DNA of 43,590 bases from an uncultured Coriobacteriaceae bacterium (GCA_902796325.1 CADBOM010000195.1:1-43590), one strand, 5' to 3'. Counted from the stretch's first letter, positions 24,500 to 33,172 are shown. Notes: generated by a model from the letters alone, not told the origin. Numbers and translations: made by a program.

Positions 24500-25345
24500 A
24501 TGTATAGCGCAGAAGAGATATCGCAAAAGCTCGGCAAGATTCTCATCGTCGGCGGCGGCCACATGGGCACTGCCATTTTGGCGGGGCTTATCTCGTCAAG
24601 CGTTGTAGCGTCTGAAGATGTGGTGGTTGCCAACCCGGGGAAAGAGAAGAGGGACAACATCACGGCAACTTACGGTGTCGCATGCGTTGCGGATTCCTCG
24701 GAGGTCGAAGAATCTCCCGACACCTGCATTTTGGCCGTTAAGCCGCAGATTCTCCGCGAGGTAATTGCCAAGCTTGCAAGCGAGGGTCTTGAGAATGGCA
24801 AGGCCTTTGCGCCGAAGAGGATTATCTCGATTGCCGCTGGAATTACCACGCAGACAATCTTGCAGTACTTCCCAGAGAGCTTCGTGATCAGAGCAATGCC
24901 GAACACGCCGCTTATGGTTGGCAAGGGCATGGTTGGTCTGTCGGCAGGCGAGGGAACTCCCAATGAGGAAGCCGAGCTTGCAAAGCAGATGTTCGAGTGC
25001 ATGGGCTCTGCGGTTGTCGTCGACGAATCCATGCAAGATGCCGTGGTTGCTCTCAGCGGGTCTGGTCCTGCGTATTTCGCGCTGTTCGTAGACGAACTTG
25101 CAAAAGCTGGGGTAAAGCTTGGCTTGCCCGAGGACAAGGCGCTGGAGCTTTCGCTCGAAACCATGATTGGTGCCGGTGAACTGCTGAAGCAAACCGGGCA
25201 ATCGCCTGCTCAGCTGGTCGAAGGAGCTTGCACGCCAGGTGGAACCACGATCGCTGCACTCGACGCCCTCAAGGCCGACGGCATCTCGAAGGCAATCGAA
25301 GATTGCGCGTTCGCCTGCGCCAAGAGGTCCAAGGAGCTTTCGTGA
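24500..25345 (+). CDS. proC: Pyrroline-5-carboxylate reductase ProC
   Basis: Last step of proline synthesis: reduction of pyrroline-5-carboxylate with NAD(P)H, cytoplasmic. 281 residues. N-terminal Rossmann motif ILIVGGGHMGTAILAG; CILAVKPQILREV; VIRAMPNTPLMVGKG; C-terminal substrate region ALSGSGPAYFALFVDELAKA and LVEGACTPGGTTIAALDAL. It starts directly after the sepF stop and ends in GTGA overlap with yggT, so it is part of the division-associated operon, as in other ylm clusters. Confidence 0.97.
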   Translation: MYSAEEISQKLGKILIVGGGHMGTAILAGLISSSVVASEDVVVANPGKEKRDNITATYGVACVADSSEVEESPDTCILAVKPQILREVIAKLASEGLENGKAFAPKRIISIAAGITTQTILQYFPESFVIRAMPNTPLMVGKGMVGLSAGEGTPNEEAELAKQMFECMGSAVVVDESMQDAVVALSGSGPAYFALFVDELAKAGVKLGLPEDKALELSLETMIGAGELLKQTGQSPAQLVEGACTPGGTTIAALDALKADGISKAIEDCAFACAKRSKELS

Positions 25346-25596
25346 TAGGCGGTACCATTGGCATGGTGGTCCGCAGCATAGCGGACCTTTACGTCGCGGT
25401 AATCATCATATATTGCCTGATGTCCTGGCTTCCGCACAGCTCGGGAATCGTCTACGACATCTACGAGGCGCTTGGAAAAATCTGCGAACCGTTCCTGGGC
25501 CTGTTCAGAAAGATCATTCCACCTGTCGGTGGTGTAGATTTCAGCCCGGTCATTGCAATACTTGTACTACAATTAGTCGTTAGATTGTTATTCTGA
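25342..25596 (+). CDS. YggT family membrane protein
   Basis: 84 residues, two membrane helices (IADLYVAVIIIYCLMSWLP and SPVIAILVLQLVVRLLF) separated by the family loop GKICEPFLGLFRKIIPPVGG. YggT/YlmG proteins are implicated in division and nucleoid or chloroplast membrane organisation; the mechanism is unclear. The start is GTG 25342, overlapping the proC stop (GTGA) with AAGGAG 5 nt upstream. A longer open frame extends back into proC but is the shadow of that gene. Confidence 0.92.
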   Translation: MIGGTIGMVVRSIADLYVAVIIIYCLMSWLPHSSGIVYDIYEALGKICEPFLGLFRKIIPPVGGVDFSPVIAILVLQLVVRLLF

Positions 25597-25670
25597 CCTT
25601 AGTGGCAACAACGCATTTGCCAATAAACTTTGCCGGTTTGGATATGTAAACGGCGGAAGGGATATAAGAG

Positions 25671-26375
25671 ATGAGCATTTCCAGCGTTGACATTCAGGAG
25701 CAGGGCTTTGGCACTGCGCGCAATGGTTACGATATGCAGGAGGTCGATGTTTTCCTGGAGCGCGTAGCCAGCGAGATCGATCAGATGCAGGAAGATTTCA
25801 AGACTCAGCTGGACGAGGCTGTTAGGAAGGCGGCTGCAGAAGCTGCTGGCAAGCCCAATCCAGAGATGGAAGCCGAGATGAATCGCATGCGCGAGACCAT
25901 CAGCAAGCTTCAGGCTCAGCTTCAGAGCAGCAAGACCGACGAGGCTGTTATCTCCGAGGCCTTCATCGCAGCTCAGAAGAGCGCCAACAAGATGAAGGAA
26001 GATGCACGTCTTGAGGGCGAGAGATACGTGAAGGAAGCCCAGGATAAAGCAAGCCAGATCGTTGGAGAGGCTGCAAACGAGAGGCAGCGCATCAGCGACG
26101 AAATCGAGCGCCTCAACAACTCTCGTGCTTCTTTCGTAGAGGAGTACAGCAAGCTGATCCAGCACTTCATGGACGATGCCAAGAAGGTGTTCACCACCAA
26201 GGGCCTGGTCAATGACGATGGCTCGTTTGCCAGCGTGGCACCTAAGAGCTATGGAACCTATCCCAGCGCTGCCGATGAGGCTGTCCGTCCGGTCGAGAGC
26301 ATTCCGGCGGCAGCTCCCAGCAACAACGAGACCGGCTTCGGCGAGGTTGACGGAGTGGACTTCGACATCGACTAG
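25671..26375 (+). CDS. divIVA: DivIVA domain protein (Wag31/septum-site type)
   Basis: Coiled-coil scaffold that senses curved membrane at poles and septa. 234 residues. The N-terminal DivIVA lipid-binding motif contains SSVDIQEQGFGTARNGYDMQ and VDVFLERV. Two coiled-coil stretches follow (about 30-60 and 66-150, with ANKMKEDARLEGERYVKEAQ), then an acidic, Pro/Ala-rich tail. ATG 25671 follows GGAAGGGATATAAGAG. TGTAAAC at 25645-25651 is in the leader. Last gene of the dcw/ylm cluster, followed by a strong terminator. Confidence 0.93.
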   Translation: MSISSVDIQEQGFGTARNGYDMQEVDVFLERVASEIDQMQEDFKTQLDEAVRKAAAEAAGKPNPEMEAEMNRMRETISKLQAQLQSSKTDEAVISEAFIAAQKSANKMKEDARLEGERYVKEAQDKASQIVGEAANERQRISDEIERLNNSRASFVEEYSKLIQHFMDDAKKVFTTKGLVNDDGSFASVAPKSYGTYPSAADEAVRPVESIPAAAPSNNETGFGEVDGVDFDID

Positions 26376-26437
26376 CTTCTCGAGCTAATTGCCAGGGCCC
26401 ATGTAGATGCGGGCGACGATGTAAGTTGAATTGCATG

Positions 26438-26472
26438 AAAAAGAGCAGCTCCCATGTGGAGCTGCTCTTTTT
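26438..26472. terminator. Bidirectional intrinsic terminator
   Basis: A 15-bp perfect stem, AAAAAGAGCAGCTCC (26438-26452) with GGAGCTGCTCTTTTT (26458-26472), around a 5-nt loop, A-run on one side and T-run on the other. It ends the divIVA transcript and could also stop transcripts from rnpB on the minus strand. Confidence 0.9.
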
Positions 26473-26525
26473 ATGTATCGGGGTCGTTGGAGCCTCGCGT
26501 GCATCGCGTTGCGCGGCAGTGCGCT

Positions 26526-26581
26526 GCACGGCATCGCGCCGAGCGGAATCGCACCGCACGGCAGTGCTCCGAGCGGTGTCG
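26526..26581. repeat. GC-rich 30-bp tandem repeat, about two units
   Basis: GCACGGCATCGCGCCGAGCGG (26526 on) and GCACGGCAGTGCTCCGAGCGG (26556 on) are 30 bp apart. Related degenerate bases (GCGCGGCAGTGCGCT) precede it. It fills the space between the terminator and the 3' end of rnpB. Confidence 0.6.
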
Positions 26582-26660
26582 TTTTGCGCACGCTGCGCAC
26601 CGTTGCGCGACCATGACGCAAATGTTTTGCCAAGGGCCTTTTGAAGCGATGGCTTCTTGA

Positions 26661-27014
26661 AGCGGCGGAGTGGGGCTATAAGCCGGGTTCTGTCCTTTGG
26701 ACGGCCATTTATCTCGACTGCATGTTGCCAAGCAGCTCTAGCAAGCAACCCGAGCACGGACCGGGCCAGCCCTCTGTGCTCCTATTTGCTCTTGCTTCGG
26801 ATGGGGTTTACCAAGCCGCCACGTTACCGTGGCGCTGGTGCGCTCTTACCGCACCTTTTCAGCTTTTCTCCGTATAACCGGGGAGTTTTCTTTTCTGTGG
26901 CACTGATCCGTTACGTCGCCGTACCCAGCTGTTAGCTGGCATCCTGCCCAGTGAAGCCCGGACTTTCCTCATCATGGTCTGGCCATGACGCGACCGCCTG
27001 TCCCGCTCCGCCGG
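26661..27014 (-). ncRNA. rnpB: RNase P RNA (bacterial class A-like)
   Basis: Catalytic RNA of RNase P, which matures tRNA 5' ends. On the minus strand the 5' part GGCGGAGCGGGACAGGCGGT starts near 27012; the universally conserved GAGGAAAGTCCGGGCT lies at 26955-26970, followed by CACTGGGCAGGATGCC and CAGCTGGGTACGGCGACG. The 3' signature ACAGAACCCGGCTTATAG is at 26676-26693, then CCCCACTCCGCC, which pairs with the 5' GGCGGAG (helix P1). Size of about 350 nt is normal. TAGAAT lies about 10 nt before the 5' end as a possible -10. Ends are good to a few bases. Confidence 0.95.
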
Positions 27015-27321
27015 ATTTGGATTCTATCACACGCAATAGCGCCACTGCTTGCCGCTGCGCTATGCGGCCCTCTGTTCCATGCAGCATGCGATTGCTCACG
27101 GGGTAATGCCATCTAGCGCACAGGGTTACGCATAATTTGAACGTGTTATATTTACATGAGGAAAAAAGCCGGGATGGCAGGGCATCTGCAATTGCACCAG
27201 ATTCCCGTGCTAGACGAGACCTGCTGCTGTATGAGCTTCGAGCACTTTGCTTGAGCTCCATCGTTGGCAACTCCATCGCTGGCTGCAGGTATTTGCAAAA
27301 ACGAGAAAACGAGGAGAAGAC
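27015..27321. other. Intergenic region between rnpB and the DUF169 gene
   Basis: 307 bp without a gene. The left end should hold the minus-strand rnpB promoter (TAGAAT at about 27020-27025). TTATATTT near 27145 could be a -10 for the rightward DUF169 gene, with a poor -35. The DUF169 reading frame stays open back to 27247 but has no ribosome site there. Confidence 0.4.
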
Positions 27322-28083
27322 ATGGTAATTCCCAACGACTACGATGCATTGGACCTTCTGGAACTCGAGGATTCGCCGATTGGCGTTAAGTACAGCTTCT
27401 TCAAGCCAAAGGACATCGAGCATTTTGACAACGCTGACGAAAAATCGCTGTGCGAGATTTTCCGCACCGCGCAGGTAGAGGACAGGGCTTTCTACATCTC
27501 CCATGAAGATAAGCAGGGTTGTGTGGGAAAGATCTTCCTTGGCATGGAACCCATGACTCCGTTTGCCGAGAGCGGTCAGATTGGCGAGAGGCTCGGCGTG
27601 TTCGATGATGCCCGCAACAACGCCAAGCTATATCCTCAGATTTCGACCTTCAAAGAGGGGGATGTGAATTTCGTCTCGTTTGCCCCGGTTAAGAAGATGA
27701 ACTTCGAGCCCGACGTGCTGGTGATAAGCACTACTCCCGACAAGGGCGAGATCATCATGCGCGCCGCAACCCGCTCCACCGGAATGGCCTATAAGTCGGT
27801 GTGCACTCCGGTTATGGGATGCACCTGGTTTCTCATCTACCCATATCTCGAGGATCAGGTGAACTTCATCCTGCCGCAGCTCGTGCATGGGCTGCATGGT
27901 CGCGAGGTGTACCCGGATCCCTCCACTATGCTCATAAGCATTCCGTACAAGTGGATTCCGACGGTTCTCAACAACCTGCGCAATATGCCGCTCGAGCTTG
28001 AGGGTCATAAGAGCCGCGAGGCGTATTTTGCGGAATTCAACGGGATAATGGCAGACCTTGCGGAAGAGATGAAGCAGATTTAG
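27322..28083 (+). CDS. DUF169 family protein
   Basis: 253 residues, DUF169 family, function unknown; such proteins are common in strict anaerobes and archaea. Family-like features: the N-terminal LLELEDSPIGVKYSFFKP, a Cys in EKSLCEIFRTAQ (family members often have a Cys here), GCVGKIFLGM, FAPVKKMNFEPDVLVIS, and MGCTWFLIYPYLEDQVNFIL then IPYKWIPTVLNNL. No signal peptide or membrane segment. ATG 27322 follows GAGGAGAAGAC. It is separated by 376 bp from the next gene, so it may be a single-gene unit at the edge of the accessory block. Confidence 0.82.
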   Translation: MVIPNDYDALDLLELEDSPIGVKYSFFKPKDIEHFDNADEKSLCEIFRTAQVEDRAFYISHEDKQGCVGKIFLGMEPMTPFAESGQIGERLGVFDDARNNAKLYPQISTFKEGDVNFVSFAPVKKMNFEPDVLVISTTPDKGEIIMRAATRSTGMAYKSVCTPVMGCTWFLIYPYLEDQVNFILPQLVHGLHGREVYPDPSTMLISIPYKWIPTVLNNLRNMPLELEGHKSREAYFAEFNGIMADLAEEMKQI

Positions 28084-28459
28084 CGGGCGCATCGACGCAT
28101 TGGTACATCGGTGCAACGAAAAGGCTGGCTTGCACAATGCATCAGACGGACGAGCTGCGTGGCGTGGGCAGCTCAGATGCTATAGTTATTTGCCGGAAGA
28201 TGTTCATGATGTAGCGACGCTAGCATCCGGAATCATTGACGCTGACAAGCTCTATGATCGGCAGAATCGGAGTGATCATCATTTCCGGTTCTGCTGATTA
28301 TTGCAGCTAGGATGGAATCGCGGCTGGGACAGCGCAGCTGCAGCGGTCGTGATTGCAGCTATGACAGGATTGCTGCTGGCATAGTTCAGATGCAGCAGCC
28401 GTGATTTCGGCTGGGGATTGTGCTGGAGCCGTCGCTAGGAAACGCAAGGTGGGACGGGC
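28084..28459. other. Intergenic region with hairpin and GCAGC-rich degenerate repeats
   Basis: No gene is seen. An 11-bp inverted repeat, GCAGAATCGGA (28261-28271) with TCCGGTTCTGC (28284-28294), could end the DUF169 transcript although no T-run follows. Downstream, GTGATTGCAGCT and GTGATTTCGGCT head two similar stretches (about 28348 and 28400). A clear promoter for the next gene is not visible. Confidence 0.4.
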
Positions 28460-29737
28460 ATGGCCAACCAGGCACTCGAGAATGCATTGGGCGAATACGA
28501 GAAGGTAGAGCAAAGCTATGTGGAGCGCCTGGAGGAGCGAGGGATAAAGTTTGCTCCAAGGGGCGAGGGCCAGGAACGTGTTGACGAGCTGCGCAAACAG
28601 CTCAAGTCTCGCGGTGCCGAGTTTAGAAATGCCGGGGCATCCATAAGGTACGGATGGCTTTCGCAGGCTTGCGTGGACTGCACGGGAAGCGAAGGGTCAG
28701 AGACCTTCGCCACTACTTTCAAATGCCATAGAGACTGCTTCTTCTGCTTCAACCATAACCAACCCGACTACGACACCTTTGTTGCAGATGACTGCCCGTG
28801 GGAGCAGGTCCTTGCCGATTCCGTGCGCGTCAACCATGGGAAGATCTCGTCCGTGGGGCTAACCGGCGGCGAGCCGCTGCTAGATGTAGACGAGAGCATC
28901 AGATTCCTCGATCGTGTGGCCGAGGTTTTTCCCGGCGCACACACTCGCATGTACACCACCGGCGATCAGCTGACCCCCGAAGTTGCGCAGCGTTTGGCCG
29001 ATGCTGGACTTCACGAGATTCGCTTCAGCATAAAGCAGGAAGACAACAGCGGCGCGCTCGACCGCACGCTGCAGAACATGAGGATAGCCAAGGATTACAT
29101 CCCCGATGTGATGGTTGAGATGCCGGTGATTCCCGGCACCCGCGACTTCATGGAGAGAGTGTTCGGAGAGCTAGATTCAATCGGAATTAGCGGCATTAAC
29201 CTCTTGGAGTTCTGCTTCCCATTCTGCAATTGGGAGGAATTCGACAAGCGCGGGTTTGTGATGAAGAACCCTCCGTTCGACATCATGTACGACTACGACT
29301 ACTCCGGCGGCCTCGCCGTGGCTGGGAGCGAGGAGCTCTGCCTCGAGCTCATGCTGTACGGGATTGAACAGGGAGTGTCGTTTGGCATGCATTATTGCTC
29401 GCTGGACAACAAGCACAGGAGCCAGATGCGGCAGCAGAACGAGCCTGGCGCGAAGATGAACCGCTGCTTTGAGTTTGATAAGGGCGATTTCTTCCTCAAG
29501 ACCGCAAAGGTGTTTGGAGAAGATCGCGAGCGTGCAATGAAGGTGCTGCAACGAGCCGGATGCCATGATTTCATTCAAAATGATTCAGAGCAATCGGTAT
29601 CGTTCAACCCTCGATATCTGCGCAAACTTCGCAGCGTCAAGGCTGATCCGGCAATGAGCTTCAATGTGCTGGAGCACGATGCCGGCGGGCGTTATCTGCG
29701 CGAGGTTGGGATGAAGCCATTGGAGCAGGCTAAATGA
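28460..29737 (+). CDS. Radical SAM protein, function unknown
   Basis: 425 residues. The radical SAM cluster motif is CHRDCFFC (C89, C93, C96), followed by the GGEP-type SAM motif (SVGLTGGEPLLDVDESIRFL) and the barrel strands DAGLHEIRFSIKQE and VEMPVIPGT. An extra Cys pair upstream (ACVDCTG, C71 and C74) and Cys further on (LEFCFPFC, HYCSLDN) leave room for a second cluster, but this is not certain. The ~85-residue N-terminal part is helical and charged. ATG 28460 follows AAGGTGGGACGGGC. Its stop overlaps the J-domain gene start (ATGA), so the two are coupled. Substrate unknown. Confidence 0.85.
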   Translation: MANQALENALGEYEKVEQSYVERLEERGIKFAPRGEGQERVDELRKQLKSRGAEFRNAGASIRYGWLSQACVDCTGSEGSETFATTFKCHRDCFFCFNHNQPDYDTFVADDCPWEQVLADSVRVNHGKISSVGLTGGEPLLDVDESIRFLDRVAEVFPGAHTRMYTTGDQLTPEVAQRLADAGLHEIRFSIKQEDNSGALDRTLQNMRIAKDYIPDVMVEMPVIPGTRDFMERVFGELDSIGISGINLLEFCFPFCNWEEFDKRGFVMKNPPFDIMYDYDYSGGLAVAGSEELCLELMLYGIEQGVSFGMHYCSLDNKHRSQMRQQNEPGAKMNRCFEFDKGDFFLKTAKVFGEDRERAMKVLQRAGCHDFIQNDSEQSVSFNPRYLRKLRSVKADPAMSFNVLEHDAGGRYLREVGMKPLEQAK

Positions 29738-30429
29738 AGCGAAGCGAGGCATTGGAGCTGCTGGGGTTAACCGGGAACCCCTCCGATGGGGAGATAACCA
29801 GTGCCTGGCGCAGCACCATCCGCAAGGTTCATCCCGATCTGTTTCCAGACGATCCCGACAAGAGGGAGTGGGCCAGCAAACAGGCCGCACGCGTGAACGA
29901 GGCCCACGACGTTCTGCTGTCTGGCCATTGGGAGCCAGAAAGCGCGGGCACCGGTTCTGCGGGATCTTCCTCGAATGGCTCCTACGCTGGTGCTTATAGA
30001 GACACCACAACGGTGTCTTCCGGAGCGTACGGGACTTACAACACTTGGGATGGCTCGGGCGCGGGCAGCTACTACAGCGCCAGCGCTTCTGCCGTTCCGG
30101 ATACCAGGAGCCGCAAGTTCCACATTGCCGGCATCGTTTTGCGTGCGGGAATTGCGTTTGCACTTTGCTGTGTTTACGCGATATTCGGCAACCTCGAATT
30201 CTTGACGCTCGATTTCGTGCTGGATTTCATGGCAGTTGGTGGCATCGTGTGGACTATCAACTGGTTGTGCGTTCGATCGCCTGAACGCGGCATTGCCGGT
30301 GTGATTTTCTCGGTGATACTGGTTCTGCTATCTCAGATGCAGTTTTTAACTGGGATATTCAGGGTTGTCTTCGCCATGGTTGCCGTGGTGGCCACGGTTT
30401 ACGATATCAGGCGATATGTGATTGACTAG
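29734..30429 (+). CDS. J-domain membrane protein
   Basis: 231 residues. N-terminal J domain with H33-P34-D35 (RKVHPDLFPDD) and a normal helix II/III pattern, so it should stimulate an Hsp70 (DnaK). A Ser/Gly/Tyr-rich linker (about 68-125) joins it to a C-terminal membrane part with about four helices (for example LRAGIAFALCCVYAIFGNL, VILVLLSQMQFLTGIF). It would recruit DnaK to the membrane. The start ATG 29734 overlaps the TGA of the radical SAM gene, and the next gene starts 28 nt after the stop. Confidence 0.85.
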   Translation: MKRSEALELLGLTGNPSDGEITSAWRSTIRKVHPDLFPDDPDKREWASKQAARVNEAHDVLLSGHWEPESAGTGSAGSSSNGSYAGAYRDTTTVSSGAYGTYNTWDGSGAGSYYSASASAVPDTRSRKFHIAGIVLRAGIAFALCCVYAIFGNLEFLTLDFVLDFMAVGGIVWTINWLCVRSPERGIAGVIFSVILVLLSQMQFLTGIFRVVFAMVAVVATVYDIRRYVID

Positions 30430-30457
30430 AAAATTCCAGAAGGGACAGTGCGCAAAC

Positions 30458-31402
30458 ATGGTTACTAGAAAAAGGATGGATAGGCGCTGGTCGCAGCTTA
30501 CGGCTGCAGATGTGCAGTCTATTGCCGACGCTGCAACTGTGGAGCAGTACAGCAAGAGCGTGTTTGGCAGACAGTTTTCTCCGGAGTTCACGGACGCTCT
30601 CGTGGGCAGGCCGTTGCTGATCAAGCTCGATGACGGCAGAACCTACGAGTACACGTTCAGAAGCTTGCACGAGCTTGCATGGAAACGCACTGACGAAGCG
30701 GCGTTCAGCGCCGATGGCGATGCGGCAACTCTCACAGACGATCGAAATGCCTGGGCAAAGCAGGGCGGTCCAGAGCGCTTGTCCGATACCGACGAGCATG
30801 TGGAATATTACGAGGCCCTTCCAACTCCGGGTGCAGAGAATCTGATTTTCTTGCAGCATTACGTCAAGGGGTCAGTGCCTCCGACAGCCCATATGCTGGT
30901 CATAGACACTGATAGCGGCCTGGTTACCTTCTGCATTAGCAGGATTGGCGTTCCGGCATCGGCTATCGAGGTTTCCAGGGAGTTCGGGTTTGGAATTCTC
31001 GATGGCTATGACGATACCGGAACGCGCCATGGCTTTACCGAGGAACTGGTTGGCAATGCGATCTACTGGACCTACAGCGATGCCGATGCCGTGAAGGTGA
31101 AGCACATCTACACAGCTCCTCTCTATTACACATACTCTATGGCTGTTCCCGATGGACGTTGCTGGGTGGCATCCAATCCGGCCGACTATGTGAAGCTGTC
31201 AGACGGCATTTACCTGTTCGCTTTTACCGAGGAACGACAAGCTGGTTACCAGGGAATGTTCGTTATCAACTTGCCGCTTTTGCACGACGTTGCCTCGTTC
31301 TTCGGTGTCAATGCCCAGGGGATGTTCCTCAGCACCACAGGTGCCAGAGGAGAGCTCTCGGATGCCTATTCGTGGGATATGTGCGACACGAGGGATTGCT
31401 AG
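30458..31402 (+). CDS. MoaF-like protein (N- and C-terminal MoaF domains)
   Basis: About 314 residues resembling MoaF, a small-barrel protein first linked to molybdenum cofactor genes; its real role is unsettled. The N-terminal half contains LVGRPLLIKLDDGRTYEYTF; the C-terminal half contains ELVGNAIYWTYSDADAVKVK, then HIYTAPLYYTYSM, typical of MoaF_C. No other molybdenum cofactor gene lies nearby. No signal peptide. ATG 30458 follows AGAAGGGACAG; a TTG at 30422, overlapping the previous stop, is in frame but less likely. Probably in one unit with the radical SAM and J-domain genes. Confidence 0.75.
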   Translation: MVTRKRMDRRWSQLTAADVQSIADAATVEQYSKSVFGRQFSPEFTDALVGRPLLIKLDDGRTYEYTFRSLHELAWKRTDEAAFSADGDAATLTDDRNAWAKQGGPERLSDTDEHVEYYEALPTPGAENLIFLQHYVKGSVPPTAHMLVIDTDSGLVTFCISRIGVPASAIEVSREFGFGILDGYDDTGTRHGFTEELVGNAIYWTYSDADAVKVKHIYTAPLYYTYSMAVPDGRCWVASNPADYVKLSDGIYLFAFTEERQAGYQGMFVINLPLLHDVASFFGVNAQGMFLSTTGARGELSDAYSWDMCDTRDC

Positions 31403-31640
31403 GGCGTTTGCTAAGGCATACGCCGGGGTATCCGCGCGGCTGTCCGCTTGCATCGCCACGATTTTGCTGCTCTCGGGGCGCTCTTGTCCTCGTGCACCGG
31501 CGCAAGCTCTGTAGACAGTACATCGAAGCCGCCAGATTATCTATAAAATTCGTACTTCTTGGCTCCAACCTCCAACTTTCGCGCTATCATGTCTCTGTAA
31601 ACATTAAATGCGCTCAAAAAGTGTAGAGGAGGAGTTAAGT
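31403..31640 (+). promoter_or_regulatory. Upstream region of the double-cupin gene
   Basis: 238 bp. TATAAAAT at 31542-31549 is a good -10-like element, but its -35 is poor. TGTAAAC lies at 31596-31602, a heptamer also found before other genes here. GGAGGAG (about 31628) sets the start of the next gene at 31641. Confidence 0.35.
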
Positions 31641-32906
31641 ATGCAGGAGAAGTTCGAGAATCTTTTCTACGAGTTCGAGCCGGACAATACCGATTTTGGT
31701 GATTGGTGCCTTAAGCCGCAGATGTTCTTCCATGGAAGCAAGGACATTCCAGAGTCCAATCTGTTCGCTGGGTTCCAGGTGATAACCAAACCGGTGACCA
31801 TGGAGGATGAGCCTATTTTCCACGAGGTGGAGGAGAACCTCTTCTTCCTCGGTGCCACGCTTCCCGACGTGTTCAAGTCGTTCGATGCGGAAATTCAGTT
31901 CTACATGGGTCCCTCGCTCGACAAGATGGAGAAAATCGTCATCACGGAGCCTACGGTTATTCGCGTGGCTCCCGGTTGGTGGCATGGCCCCCTCAAGTTC
32001 GTGCGTGTGGACAAACCAGTGCTGTTCCAAGCGTCGCTGCAGCAGGGTACCCCTGGATCTATCAAGCTAACCCAGCCTCATGAGGGATACGATCCCATCT
32101 ACGTGTATTCGAACCAAGACCCGCATAGATACGATGCGGCTCACATCAAATCCATGAAGTCCGTCCCGTGGACCGTGATAAACGAGGATGGAGTCGAGTG
32201 CTACACGGTAACAGGCGCATACAACTATGTGGAAGCTCCCAGCTCCCTGGATACCGTGATAAGGCCGGGGTACAAGTCCAAGGCATATTCCGATGCCACT
32301 GCGCTTCAGCATCCGAAGCCAACTCTTACGGACGAAACCACCAAGAGGGTTCTGGCCCTTCCTAGGGAAGAGACCAAATGGGGAGATTGGTGCCCGTCTC
32401 CACAGACGTATTTCAGGGGCGACATCTACATGGAAGATGCCTCGTACAACGTGGGCTGGCAGGTGTTCGCCGGCGCAAACGATATGGAGGAGCCGCATTT
32501 CCACCTAGGCGTTGACGAGTACATTTTCTTCGTGGGTGCCAACCCCATGGATATGTTCGACTTCGATGCCGAGATCGACTTCGCGATAGGCGAGGATCCC
32601 GATCACATGGAGCACCGTATGATCACGAAGCCAACCGTTGTGAAGCTCCCGCCAACCACATGGCATTGCCCCATCCTGTTCAGGAAAATGAACAAGCCGC
32701 TGATGTTCCAGTCGGTGTTCCTCGACGGTACTTGGGGAACCATCACAAGGTCGAAGGAAGAGCCGGTGGACAAGGGGTTCTTTGCCAGGACCTACATGTA
32801 CGATTACATGGGAGATAACGTGAGGTTCTGCCGTTTCAACGAGAAGAAGCGCTGCAACATCTGCGGAGCTTGTTTCCCGAGGATGGAAGGGCTTGAGGAC
32901 GAGTAA
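31641..32906 (+). CDS. Duplicated cupin-like protein with C-terminal CxxCxxC
   Basis: 421 residues, no function recognised. Two homologous halves: about 18-140 (DFGDWCLKPQMFFHG ... PGWWHGPLKF) and about 246-372 (KWGDWCPSPQTYFRG ... TTWHCPILF). Each has beta-rich blocks like cupins, with an EENLFFLGA/DEYIFFVGA strand. The second half has H286-x-H288 and H342, a plausible metal site; the first keeps only H61 and H115, so it may be the degenerate copy. The last 20 residues hold C405-x2-C408-x2-C411 (a zinc or Fe-S motif). No signal peptide. ATG 31641 follows GGAGGAGTTAAGT. The next gene points the other way. Confidence 0.7.
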   Translation: MQEKFENLFYEFEPDNTDFGDWCLKPQMFFHGSKDIPESNLFAGFQVITKPVTMEDEPIFHEVEENLFFLGATLPDVFKSFDAEIQFYMGPSLDKMEKIVITEPTVIRVAPGWWHGPLKFVRVDKPVLFQASLQQGTPGSIKLTQPHEGYDPIYVYSNQDPHRYDAAHIKSMKSVPWTVINEDGVECYTVTGAYNYVEAPSSLDTVIRPGYKSKAYSDATALQHPKPTLTDETTKRVLALPREETKWGDWCPSPQTYFRGDIYMEDASYNVGWQVFAGANDMEEPHFHLGVDEYIFFVGANPMDMFDFDAEIDFAIGEDPDHMEHRMITKPTVVKLPPTTWHCPILFRKMNKPLMFQSVFLDGTWGTITRSKEEPVDKGFFARTYMYDYMGDNVRFCRFNEKKRCNICGACFPRMEGLEDE

Positions 32907-33039
32907 TAAATTGGCCGCGCGTTAGGGTGTCGATTTGTCGAGCATGCGTGCGGGTGCGCGAGAACGCAAGCCTATCGAGCGGACCAATGTTTGCGAGCTA
33001 ATGCTTGCTGGCTAATGTTCCCGCCGCCATAAAGGCGAA

Positions 33040-33071
33040 AGCGCCTGCCAGATTCGATTCTGGCAGGCGCT
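33040..33071. terminator. Hairpin between convergent cupin and UroD-like genes
   Basis: Perfect 13-bp arms AGCGCCTGCCAGA (33040-33052) and TCTGGCAGGCGCT (33059-33071), loop of six. On the minus strand it is followed by TTTCGCCTTTAT. Likely a shared terminator for the two convergent genes. Confidence 0.7.
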
Positions 33072-33114
33072 CATTGCTTGCAGGCGCTCGTTGTTTGCAA
33101 GTACTCGTTATATG
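33064..33114. repeat. 17-bp tandem repeat derived from terminator arm
   Basis: CAGGCGCTCATTGCTTG (33064-33080), CAGGCGCTCGTTGTTTG (33081-33097), then a degenerate third unit (CAAGTACTCGTTATATG). The first unit begins inside the 3' arm of the hairpin at 33040-33071. Confidence 0.75.
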
Positions 33115-33172
33115 GCTCGCTCTATTGCATTTGGTTTAGCGTGCAGCTTGGCTTAGCGTGCGATTTTGGATT

